Shown: piece by piece, positions 1 to 9,359 of the stretch
Layout of the letters: the number at the start of each line of letters is the position of its first letter
Position numbering within the stretch: position 1 is the first letter of the stretch
Assembly: GCF_033807575.1 (NCBI RefSeq)
Contig: NC_084726.1
Location: forward strand, 13,826,001 to 13,890,000
DNA from: Cydia pomonella
Taxonomy: Eukaryota; Arthropoda; Insecta; Lepidoptera; Tortricidae
DNA length: 64,000 nt
Direction of reading: 5' to 3'
Notes under the pieces: model-generated
What the model was told of the DNA's origin: nothing
Databases searched by the model: none
Seen by the model: only the letters and a program-made list of their open reading frames with translations
Program-made: the position numbers and the translations under genes

Positions 1-6
1 CGCCAT

Positions 7-71
7 GTCAGTAGGCGACGAACGCCAAGTCAGTAGGCGACGAACGCCAAGTCAGTAGGCGACGAACGCCA
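7..71. repeat. 22-bp tandem repeat, three copies
   Basis: Three near-perfect head-to-tail copies of a 22-bp unit beginning GTCAGTAGGCGACG, at 7-28, 29-50 and 51-71. The array may continue outside the window. It abuts a decayed LTR-retrotransposon fragment and may belong to its non-coding part. Confidence 0.85.
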
Positions 72-286
72 CTGAAAAGGGCAGCTCCTGTCTCGGGGCA
101 CCACTCGCCACGCCAAGGCACCATACACTGATGCCGCTTGAGTCTCTCTCCCGCAGCTGCCGCTGAGTAGACTCAGGCCGTAGCGTCCACTCATCAAGAA
201 ATAAGTTTTCCTGTAGACTAAAAATGTTTTATTACAAAAACAAGATCGCCAAATTGGAACTCTCGTGATTCTCGCCACGGATTTAA

Positions 287-804
287 CGAGGGCATCTAAT
301 TTACAAGGCTCGGCCTTACCTGACCTTGACTTACTAACCTATCTAGGTATTCGACCTCAGTGACCAAGAAAGTGCATTTCCGACGATTAATGGAAAAACC
401 CGCCTGAGTAAGAGTCTTTAAGACGTTTCCTAGGGTCAGTATTTATGTGATCTCACAGGTTGAGCATCGCATGTGTAGTATCGCGATCCGCACTAATACT
501 AGCACCAGAACTACGACGTGAACGTCTTAGAGGTCTATTATGATCATTTGCAGACTTGCTACGCAAATACAAATAAGACCGCGGAGTCACACTACGATGC
601 GCACTCAGAGACCGGTAACGCGATCGAACACGCGAGTAATCACGACGGAGACGCGATTTAGAACGCCTATTAGTACGCAATAGTCTCATTCCTGCGAGTC
701 AGATTGCAATCGGTACCGAGAACTAACGCGTGAGCCATTTCGGGAACTACTACACATACAAACACGCGATCTACTTCGCGACGTCCAGTAACTTCCTCAA
801 TGTC
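287..804 (-). pseudogene. Decayed Ty3/gypsy-type pol fragment (protease tail and RT thumb)
   Basis: Read on the minus strand. At about 804-670 one frame contains VVVPEMAHALVLGTDC, which resembles the C-terminal part of a retropepsin (hydrophobic run, then LGTD). At about 392-303 another frame reads KCTFLVTEVEYLGRLVSQG, the typical reverse-transcriptase motif KCxF...VxYLGxxVSxxG of Ty3/gypsy elements; it ends in a stop at about 303 and appears to continue after a one-base shift. Between them (689-453) lies a frame rich in Arg and Ser that I cannot assign. No LTRs could be delimited. The piece is frame-shifted and clearly non-functional. The RT motif is the strongest part; the protease call is weaker. 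Confidence 0.55.
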
Positions 805-839
805 GCTGGATCACTTGATATGTTAAACCACAAAAAAAT

Positions 840-1660
840 ACTAGTCGGTCCGATACGTCTAATCAAGAACCAATTTTAATGAACACACTTTTGGTAACCG
901 CACATTTACAACATCAAAGTCTAAGAACGACAAAACTACGATTGATAATGATTTGCCGAAATAAAACACTAACTTACTACAATAAGCAACACCGTTACGC
1001 AAAATCGAACACTAAAAGCAATGCAACAGAATGCTTTTAAAGATTACCCACATGTAACCGGAATTTCATCGTAAACAACGCATAAAAAAGACGCGATAAT
1101 AGTAGTCACCATAAAAGTAGTCAAATGTAAAATTTGTTCCTTTTTAATGTGGGCTGCTACGTTCTTTATCCAACTTCTGATTTAAGGTCTCAGGGTGGAT
1201 TTTAGAACAAAGACGGCAGAATAAACAAATCACAATTGTTTTATTCAAAGTTTTAATAAATAACACAAAATTAAAGGAACAAATCGCACATTTTATATTA
1301 CATAACGAAATATAAAATAACAGCATGGAACGATATCGAAGTAGCTCACGCGATCACGACGGCAGCCGAAGGCAAAATGTTCCGAGCAACGGTTTGCACC
1401 GGTTTTTATAGCCTATGCCTGGTAGGGTAGACTTTATGTTGCCAACAATATATTTATTTATGCGTCAGCGTCGATGGCATCCCCGGAGCGTACGTTTCTC
1501 GGCAAGGCGCGCCTTGAGAGTGGAGGCGCAAGATTTTGACAAGCACGCCTCCGACATGAGGTGGCGAGTCACTAACTACGCGGTCGAACTCGCCTCGTTA
1601 CTTGCCCTAGTTGCTCCCTTGCCTTCGAGTGCGGTCGACTTCAAGTTTGACTTATATGTT
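840..1660. other. Unassigned stretch
   Basis: I see no convincing exon. 1330-1660 is richer in GC than its surroundings and could be leader or LTR sequence of the neighbouring retrotransposon remnant. The 174-codon frame running through 1415-1939 is not credible as a gene because its second half is a MITE. Confidence 0.4.
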
Positions 1661-1674
1661 ACAAGAATTTACGT

Positions 1675-1938
1675 TATACAAGGTGACCAAAAAATATGTG
1701 CATTCCCGTTGCCAGGGAGGTTTTGGGATTATACTGAGCAGCTTTTACTATGGGACCAACCCCAAAATCAAGAAAATAATTCTTACCCTCCCATAGAAAA
1801 TGGACCAGCTAAAATGTATGAAACAGCCAGAAATTTTTTTCGTGATTTCGGGGTTGGTCCCATAGTAAAACTTGTTCAGTATAAGCCCAAAACCTACCTA
1901 GCAACGGGAATGCACATATTTTTTGGCTACCGTGTATA
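1675..1938. mobile_element. MITE with inverted repeats of about 95 bp
   Basis: The left end TATACAAGGTGACCAAAAAA and the right end read as inverted repeats with few differences for roughly 95 bp (the inner part includes TTTTACTATGGGACCAACCC in both arms). The ends are TATACA and TGTATA, so a TA target duplication with termini TACA...TGTA is possible. There is no transposase. A decayed relative lies at 25128-25340. Confidence 0.75.
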
Positions 1939-2097
1939 AGTAAAACAAGCAGTGACCGAAGTTTGCATTGTTGAGGGACATGGTATTGTAGTTATTTTTT
2001 TAATTGACATTTATTTCTAATTAAATATGTAATAAATAAATACCTACTTCATTGAATTGTATTTTATAATTGCTGATAATTTATGTTTATTACTTGT

Positions 2098-2170
2098 ATA
2101 TAAATTGCATCTTGTCTTGTAAAAGTGCCCTTGTGGCCTAATTGCTAAATGTTTGACTTTCAGTTTGACT
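2098..2170 (+). repeat. LINE 3' tail, family with GTAAAAGTGCCC
   Basis: Contains TGTAAAAGTGCCCTTGTGGC followed by a TTTGAC-like tail. The same sequence recurs at about 62395-62455 with AATAAATGTTTGATA. Read as the 3' end of a heavily 5'-truncated non-LTR retrotransposon. Confidence 0.55.
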
Positions 2171-2961
2171 TACTTAACATTATTTAATTTTTTCTTAAAA
2201 TAAATTAAAATTATTTTATTTAATATCCGTCTATTTTTAAATATTTAATATTTAGGTATTTATGTTTGTTTGGTATTGTGTTCAATAAAAGCGCTTTTAC
2301 CCCACATTAGCGTAAAACATTTCATGTTACTAAAGTCCAAGTAAAGTCGTGAATAAGCTACTTGCCGGTTATTTGAGGAATATAGTCATCGTTGGCGTTT
2401 CAAAATCTTCAAATAAGCTTAACTGGTAGATTTAGTGCTAAGTTTTGCATGATGTTTTATCTGGCAGTTAATTTATTTGTTAATTTGCTATCCAGTACTT
2501 TACTTAGACATTGTGAAACAGGCCCTAACTATCAAAAGCAATCCAAATTAAGAACCCTGCTCTAACCCACTTATATTGTCCGTTCACTAACAGAATATAA
2601 CATACAACGTTACTATTGTGTGCTCGTTGCACATAACTGCAGCAAGATGCAATCAATTTGTACAATATCGTGGAGCACCCTGTACTCCCTGCATGTTCTT
2701 GTGCTTGACTTGATTCACAAAGCACTTTGTCTCGTCATAGGTAGCAATGTGCAGAACAATATCTAAATTTTCGGAAATTTCTGGATACTTTCATAAGTTT
2801 CTCAAGCAAATTGTATTGTTAGGGGACATAAAATTTCATGAATTTTACATTGCTTCGTTCCAGACCTGTCAAAACTTTGATTCAAAACATTCAAGTTTCA
2901 AAACATCGAAGTAAGATTAAAAAATATTTATTAATCTCAGATACTTTGAAAGCGGGTCAAG

Positions 2962-3275
2962 GTATCGTTCGGATTCAGTCCACACCAGCATTACTGCGGC
3001 AGTATTGCAGCGTGGCATTACTGCCGACTGCCACAAATGTCAATAATTCGAGCAGCAACAATGATTTTTTCATTTGCTGCCACGTCCGGATTCAGAGATC
3101 TAGGGCTAAGCACTTGGTTTGGCACTTAAACCTTAGGGGGGGGGGGCCTTTCTCCATCTTAAAACCATTGCTAGATTGCCTGAGCCCCTAGGCCCGGGCC
3201 ATGTGAGCCTGTTTGCTGCAGTAATGTCTGGCTGCAATACTGCTGAAATAATGCTGCCGACTGCCGGTATGAAGC
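2962..3275. repeat. Foldback repeat, GCAGTATTGCAG family
   Basis: The left part (about 2962-3093) carries CAGCATTACTGCGGCAGTAT and the right part (about 3205-3275) carries a degenerate inverted version. The middle holds unrelated sequence with a G run (3136-3146). Related copies are at 53530-53870 and 58040-58230, which share the ATCCGAAC.GTACC end. Family unknown. Confidence 0.55.
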
Positions 3276-3299
3276 TCAAAAACGGTCACGCTTTTTCTC

Positions 3300-5050
3300 T
3301 TTCGCAGTCATGAAATGTTCACCTACGTGATGGCTCTTTGGCACACTTTAACTATTTCTAAACGTAAGCGTCATTGAGATTGGAATTCAGAATGTAGGTG
3401 GTAATTGGGACATTTACATTGTATAAAGCTGTTTTATATACGTAAAAGATTGTCCCCACATATTCACATCTATTCACCAACTATACATATGAAAGGAACC
3501 TATACGATACGTAGGTATCCAATTACAAGCAGGACATTCATTGCAAGCAATTATCTCGGCTTTGAGGCACAATGGGATCGATCCCGGGCTTCTTGAGGTA
3601 TTGTACCTACTGTGGTACACAGGGTTACTGGAGATGGGGGAATAAGCCGTGATTTTAATTGTAGTACGGTACGAACTGGCGCTTTTGCCCAGGGTATATA
3701 AAAAGCTCAATTATTGAATAGGTTTTGTATTTCTTTATTACCTGAAAAATTGACAAAATGACTGAATAATATTGTTGTAATTAACTTAAAATTTGTCTTG
3801 TTAGTAATAAAATTGAAGCTAAATTTTCTGCTACTTGGAAAGTTAAATGCTCTAGAGTCTTCAGTATCACTTTCAATTCATAGAACTATAACGACCTACT
3901 TTCAGAGCATGAGAAATAGAAATATGCTTAATATGTTTGTGTCTCACGTAAGTGTTGTCATATTACACAATGTTACAGGCCTATCCTGCATTTCGTGTGT
4001 GTAATCGATATCATCCGGATATATGTCTGTGCAAGATACGTCTAACCATAATCATTACGAACAATGCATTTCAACAGATACCAGACAGGAACCAAACAGA
4101 TCGACAGTATCGACATGCGTCTATAATTACTAACTTGGCAAATTTGTGTTTGATTAACAAATCTTTAAGCAATTTATTACTCAAACTTGCTAATTTAGAA
4201 GTTTATGGAGTCATTTCGCATTTTTCAAAATTGACATGATTTTTCATCCAGTTTGCCAAAAATAGTCATTGTTGTTCTCAAAGATGTGCAGAAAGTGGTA
4301 CGTTTCTGCACTAGAGCATTTTACTTTCCAAGTACGATTTTTTCTTTTTTTTTACCAAAAGCAATTGAAAATTGGTTTTAAATGGATTTGTTATACAATT
4401 TTCATTCTGATATTTTACTCCTCATTCCATAAATAACGATACTCACGTAAATGGTTAATTAAAATACCCTCAAGAAGTGAATGAAGAAATACTTTCCTCG
4501 TATTCAAAATGAAGAGTTAACGTTAGTGTAGGGAGTTTAACTCGGGTGAAAGGCAATATTTCAGTCTCGGGCTATTGGCGCTCTCCCTGCCTAAATCTAT
4601 TATTCGTCGTATTCGAAATAAAAAGAAGAGCGTTCACTCGAATGCAAGGCATCATTTCATCCCTCGGTCAACAATCTACTAATCGCCTGCAGTCTAGCAT
4701 CGTTGAAACTTCCGATTGGTCACTTTCAATAATGAACTTGATTTCAGTAGAGATACATCTAGTGTTACACAACTAGCAACCTCGGTGTTATATAGCAGCT
4801 TGTGTCCAGAAAATCTGCCAAATTGCAACTTTGTCCCATGCGTGTAGTAACCTAAGAAGAGCATGTAATATTTTAAATACTTTTTTCCAGTCTAGCATCT
4901 TAAGCGTTCTACGTATCCACATACTCGTATATGTACTATAGTGTTACATGCATGGATACGTAGGTATGCAACCTGCAAAGTGCAAACAGCACAAGTGTCA
5001 TTAACTATACATATACAGGCCGAAGGCTAAGCTCATAGCTATCTGAACCA
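3300..5050. other. No recognisable gene
   Basis: AT-rich sequence with short, non-overlapping chance frames. Around 4498-4720 two loosely similar blocks (each with GTATTC.AAAT, then a GGTGAAAGGCA or AATGCAAGGCA motif) suggest an old tandem duplication. Nothing else is assignable. Confidence 0.4.
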
Positions 5051-5057
5051 TGATATT

Positions 5058-5400
5058 TTTTTTTTTAAATACTACGTCGGTGGCAAACAAGCATACGGCC
5101 CGCCTGATGGTAAGCAGTCTCCGTAGCCTATGTACGCCTGCAACTCCAGAGGAGTTACATGCGCGTTGCCGACCCTAAACCCGCCCCCCCCCCCCCTCGT
5201 TGAGCTCTGGCAACCTTACTCACCAGCAGGAACACAACACTATGAGTAGGGTCTAGTGTTATTTGGCTGCGGTTTTCTGTAAGGTGGAGTTACTTCCCCA
5301 GTTGGGCTCTGCTCTAGATCTGGAATGACATCCACTGGCTGTGCCCTACCACACAAAGCGAAATGAAATTCACAATGCCCATACCTCTCTTTTGGACTTA
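5058..5400 (-). repeat. Dispersed repeat, GTCGGTGGCAAACAAGC family
   Basis: The same sequence as 18860-19190 but inverted: ACTACGTCGGTGGCAAACAA, a block about gaining or losing the CTCCAGAGGAGTT motif, and the AGATCTGGAATGACATCC block occur in the same order. A C run of 14 interrupts this copy at 5185-5198. No coding potential; transposon type unknown. Confidence 0.65.
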
Positions 5401-5409
5401 GTTTAAGGA

Positions 5410-6600
5410 CGTACGCGGGTCGTAAAACTCCTATATGATATTCCTTTTAACGTATTTACCTACATAAAATGTAAACAAAAAAATCTACAAATAATATGCG
5501 AGAAAATACATTGAAAAGGAGGATTGATACAAAAGGCCCCGTTTTCTTTAGTCTTGAGAGTACATTATGTCCTGTAAGAACTCTGTATTTCTAGGTAATC
5601 AATCAAGGAGTTTGGATCAATCATATTTTTTTACATGTATTATGTAAACCTTTTTCATTCCATCACTCAACACAATATTAAGTAAATACGGGTGCCTGTC
5701 GTTTAACTTACTTCTCATAAAAGCGGGTTTGTTATTAATTACAATTTTTCACACAATGACCACGCCCAATCTTAAGTTGGGTGACAATACAATATTATGG
5801 TACCGATCAGACTGAGCTGATGATGGACAGAGGAGGTGGCCATAGAAACTGTGATAAAACACCACAACCTTATTGTTTTTGGGTTTGTTAGAATTGTCTC
5901 GGTTAGTATTAGTTGTCTGTTGAAAGAAAAGTACATGCAGTCAACGATTAAAACTTGTGTAAAATGAAATTTTGTACAAAAACCTTTTTTTTATTAGCTC
6001 TTTTTTATATTCCAAATTGCAAACAATGTTTGAAATCAACATCTTAACGGCTAAACTGAATCTAGACTAGATTCAGTTTTGCCATGAAATTTGTGCACAG
6101 TAGGTAAACTACTAAACTTTAGTTACACAGCACGCAGACTAGACTCACCGTGGTATGTATGATCTATCGCAAAAGCTGTAAATACAAAACCTTTATACAT
6201 GAGTGGACAAAATGTACACATGTATCAAAATGTTAACAACGCTGCGCGAGCACGAGCGAGTGTTTTGAATTTCTAGATACCTAAGTGTACCCATGATAAC
6301 TATGTATTTTTTACCTTTATTACACAACGCCCTATGCGTTAAGTAATGAACAAGTTGGCCCAAAAAATTGGTTTAATCTTCTTACATTTTTTACTAAATG
6401 ACATTACAAATGAGACCTAAAATCATTTAATTGAAACAAGACATATAAAATCCCTTGGCTTTGATACACAAACTCAAACCTTTGTTAAAATATCAATAGT
6501 ATGCACTTAAGAAGTATTAGAACAAATTAATTTGTATTAATTGGCAGCGCCATCTCTCTCGCTAGCTCGGAATCACCTTGGAAGTTGATTCGGAATTGAT
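5410..6600. other. No recognisable gene; one short hairpin
   Basis: Intergenic AT-rich sequence. At 6053-6079 there is a perfect hairpin with 13-bp arms (AAACTGAATCTAG, one-base loop, then its complement). Nothing else stands out. Confidence 0.45.
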
Positions 6601-6703
6601 TCAGTTAGAAGGTCCGCACCATACTGTTCTATCTTAGAGATGGCCAGAGGGCGCCATAAGCCTTCAGTAAGAAATGCATATAATTGGAAAAAATCGACCT
6701 ATG

Positions 6704-6830
6704 CCGCCGTGACCCCGGTGGCTGAATGGCTCAGGCACCTGAGGACGCTGGTTCGATTCCAGCTTGGGGCACTGGAGGGCTTGATCACGTTTTCTGAGTG
6801 TATGACATTTATTTCAGTTCAAAGTATGAG
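6704..6830 (+). repeat. tRNA-like SINE fragment
   Basis: GTGGCTGAATGGCTCAGGC resembles a pol III A box and D arm. GCTGGTTCGATTCCAGC forms a perfect T arm with a B box (GGTTCGATTCC), followed by GGGGCA. The anticodon arm is missing, so this is not a tRNA gene; it is most likely the head of a SINE. Confidence 0.5.
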
Positions 6831-6979
6831 CTTAAAAAAATAGCAACATATTTTTAGGCCATCTTGTTTGTTATGCTGGGTAAATCAGTCCTACGAGTAC
6901 TTACCGGCACAGTCCTATCTATAAAGTCTAACGCCTTCGCTCAGCGTAGCAGCAAGAATATCACTGTACGGTTGTCAGA

Positions 6980-7330
6980 CGTAAGAACAAAAGCCAAGAG
7001 TTATGGAGTGACGCGACATAAATCGCTCCGCGCCGGCCAGTTTGTAGGTAGGGGTAGTACACAAGCGGCAGCGGTAGCGGGAGCGGGAACGGAAGCAATT
7101 GAAACGTAAGAACAAAAGCGAAGAGTTAGGACTCATTTACATGGTGCGAGAACTCGCATGCGAGTTTCATTACATTGCGGTATTTGATCGGTCGCCGGAT
7201 TAGTTGTAACCTCAATAGTCCGCAATGTAACTAAAATCGCATACGAGTTCGCGTGCCGTCTAAATCGGCCCTTATGGGTGACGCGAAATAAATCGATCCG
7301 CGTCGGACAGTTGTAGCAGACAGTGAGAGC
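6980..7330. repeat. Tandem duplication of about 120 bp, second copy split by a MITE
   Basis: GTAAGAACAAAAGCCAAGAG, then TTATGGAGTGACGCGA and ATAAATCG.TCCGCG, occur at 6981-7050 and again at 7107-7128 plus 7272-7310. In the second copy the sequence is interrupted after TTA by 143 bp that are absent from the first copy. An AGCGG/GCGGGA-rich stretch follows each unit. Confidence 0.75.
7129..7271. mobile_element. PIF/Harbinger-like MITE with TTA target duplication
   Basis: 143 bp with inverted termini GGACTCATTTACATGG and (complement) GGGCCGATTTAGACGG, and inner inverted copies of the GAACTCG.ATGCGA motif and TTACATTGCGG. It is flanked by TTA at 7126-7128 and 7272-7274. The first unit of the surrounding tandem duplication (TTA at 7001-7003) is the unoccupied site. 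A three-base TWA duplication is the known signature of PIF/Harbinger elements. Confidence 0.8.
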
Positions 7331-7932
7331 GGGAGCTAGACCTTGCTGGAGAAGTTTAGTATTAAGAATGTGAGCAGTAGACCTCGTAAACCACCATGGC
7401 CATACCATTTTGGGGAATTTCCGTTGAATAAATAAAATTATATTTTATAATTTGCTTAGAAATGCGACATGTTAAATGATTATGTGATCATGATGATTTA
7501 ACACGTGTCAAAGCTGACGTTTCTATTTGAAGAAATGACATTTCTGACACTATGAAATCATATCCATAACATATCCATTTCAAATACATGACCTGTAATT
7601 ACAATCAGAATACTTACGCATTCTGTAAACAGTAAAACAGTCGGACTTACGAAAGCATTTTTTCCGAAGCTGATATAGAAACCGTCGCTTTGCTCGCTCA
7701 AAACATGTACGTAGATTGCTTTCGCAAACCGCTCTCGCTACCGCCTATGCGTAAAGTCACGCCCCTTCCCTTAATACCTGCTTGACCTAACGTCCTTTTG
7801 ATATGTTCACGCTCTGCTCACAGGGGGGCAACTTGAGGCAAGCAATGCACAATGTTCAGTTTCAGTACAAAAAATCGTCCAAGTGCGAGTCTGACTCGCA
7901 CAGGAAGGGTTCCGTACCATTATGTATAAAAA

Positions 7933-7996
7933 CGGTCACCCATCCAAGTACTGACCCCGCCCGACGTTGCTTAACTTCGGTGATTGGATGAGAACC
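7933..7996 (-). other. 5S rRNA-like segment inside a dispersed repeat
   Basis: On the minus strand this 64-bp block begins GGTTCTCATCCAATCACCGA, continues AGTTAAGCAACGTCGGGC and ends GTCAGTACTTGGATGGGTGA plus CCG. That matches the conserved central part of eukaryotic 5S rRNA, including the internal promoter region (A-box-like AAGC..CGTCGGGC and C-box-like GTACTTGGATGGGTGACC). The 5' and 3' ends of 5S are missing, so it is not a functional gene. It points to a 5S-derived retroelement or capture of a 5S pseudogene. Confidence 0.75.
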
Positions 7997-8120
7997 TCGA
8001 GATTGGAAATAAATATTTATTTTATACTGTTTTTAGTATTTGTTGTTATAGCGGCAACAGAAATACATCATCTGTAGAAATTTCAACTGGCTAACTATCA
8101 CAGTTCATGAGATACAGCCT

Positions 8121-8632
8121 TTACAGAGTCTCAGAACTATTAACAGTGCCATCACTGTATATATTCGAAATGTGTGTTTTAGTAAAGACAAATCCAAACC
8201 TATTTAAGAAAGTGAGTGATGTGTGGAGTTTCAACACCCGTTACCCAAATAACTTGTACTTGCCTAAAATAAATCCAAATTATTTAAAAACAGTTGCTAT
8301 CCGATGGCCGTCAGATTATTTAATGCTCTTCCGAGTAGTTTCAAAAACTTGTCCTTAAGGGAACTGAAAAGGAAACTTTCACAATGGTTGCTAGAGGAGA
8401 ATGTTTCCTGTTTTACTCTGTTAACGAATTCTTGAAGAGAAATGAAATTGCCCGTAGCTATTAAGTACCTATGTTAATTAATAAATTGATTATGGTTTGG
8501 TAATAATAGTTTAGAATAAGTTTATATATTTGCATGTCTTTACTGACAAAACATGTGAAACTTAATACCTCTGTTATAATACCTTTGTACTGACCATGTT
8601 TTAAGCAAATAAAATTTCTGATTTCTGATTTC
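8121..8632 (+). pseudogene. LINE reverse transcriptase C-terminal remnant
   Basis: A frame reading LLTVPSLYIFEMCVLVK, then SFNTRYPNNLYLPKINPN, matches the region after the RT thumb in Jockey/CR1-type LINEs. A frame shift at about 8290 moves the reading to a frame with RLFNALPSSFKNLSLRELKR, the expected FNxLPxxxKxL motif. The 3' end has GCAAATAAAATTTCTGATTT, a (TTTCTGA)n tail. It is 5'-truncated and inserted in the repeat described at 7870-8675. Confidence 0.7.
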
Positions 8633-8992
8633 AGTAATAGGGTCCCGTTTGACCCTTTGGGTACGGAACCCTAAAAACGGACAAGTTTGAAGTTGACAGC
8701 ATGATAGCATTTTGGCAAAGATTTTTTTATGATATAAAAGACAAACGAGTAAACGAAACGATTGATGGTAAGCAATTACCATTGCCCATAGACACCCGCA
8801 CACCAAAGGTTACAAGTGCGTTGCCAGCATTTAATATGGTGGTACGCTCTTTTTTCAAGGTTTGAATGTCGTATCGGTCCGGACACGCGGGCGACATTTC
8901 ATTCCACAGTTTAGCTGTGCGACGCAGAACTCCAAAGAAACAGACACTAATTTTTATACAACTGTCGAATGATTGTTGTATTTTTCAAGGAC

Positions 8993-9012
8993 ACTTTTAT
9001 CTCCTGTCGAAC
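8993..9012. repeat. Left 20-bp target-site duplication of SINE
   Basis: ACTTTTATCTCCTGTCGAAC here is repeated without change at 9339-9358, on the other side of the SINE. Confidence 0.9.
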
Positions 9013-9338
9013 AAGCGCTGGTGGCCTAGCGGTAAGAGCGTGCGACTTGCAATCCGGAGGTCGCGGGTTCAAACCCCGGCTCTTACCAATGGGTTTTTCG
9101 GAACCTATGTACGAAATATCATTTGATATTTACCAGTCGCTTTTCGGTGAAGGAAAACATCGTGAGGAAACCGAACTATTCCTAACAAGGCCTAGTTTAC
9201 CCTCTGGGTTGGAAGGTCAGATGGCAGTCGCTTTCGTAAAAACTAGTGCCTACGCCAAATCTTGGGATTAGTTGTCAAGCGGACCCCAGGCTCCCATGAG
9301 CCGTGGCAAAATGCCGGGACAACGCGAAGAAGAAGAAG
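9013..9338 (+). mobile_element. Full-length tRNA-derived SINE with GAA tail
   Basis: 326 bp between perfect 20-bp target duplications. The head has A box TGGCCTAGCGG (9022-9032) and B box GGTTCAAACC (9066-9075). The body contains a CGCTTTTCGGTGAAGGAAAA motif and GTGCCTACGCCAAATCTTGG, and the element ends AACGCGAAGAAGAAGAAG. Other copies in the window: 16283-16579 (minus), 19968-20020 and 21407-21520 (5'-truncated). The perfect duplication marks a recent insertion by LINE machinery. Confidence 0.9.
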
Positions 9339-9359
9339 ACTTTTATCTCCTGTCGAACG

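Larger units (their letters stand above)
7870..8675 (+). repeat. Dispersed CCAAGTGCGAGTC...GGTTCCGTA repeat, split by a LINE
   Basis: Begins with TCCAAGTGCGAGTCTGACTC and AGGGTTCCGTACCAT, runs through a 5S-like block (7933-7996) and GTTGTTATAGCGGCAACAG, and resumes at about 8633 with AGTAATAGGGTCCCGTTTGA and GGGTACGGAACCCTAAAAA. The middle (about 8121-8632) is an inserted LINE end. Related members with different cores are at 20028-20860, 28590-28925 and 43800-44530. Confidence 0.7.

Noticed and set aside
453..689. Arg/Ser-rich frame as an SR splicing protein
   Set aside because: It sits inside a decayed LTR-retrotransposon fragment, has no RRM and no exon structure.
1415..1939. 174-codon open frame
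   Set aside because: The second half lies within a MITE with long inverted repeats; the first half shows no domain or codon bias.
6713..6775. tRNA gene
   Set aside because: The T arm is perfect but the anticodon arm is missing and the acceptor stem does not pair over seven bases.
7933..7996. Functional 5S rRNA gene
   Set aside because: Only the central 64 bp match; both ends of 5S rRNA are absent.
9015..9080. tRNA gene at the SINE head
   Set aside because: It is the head of a 326-bp unit with target duplications and other copies.
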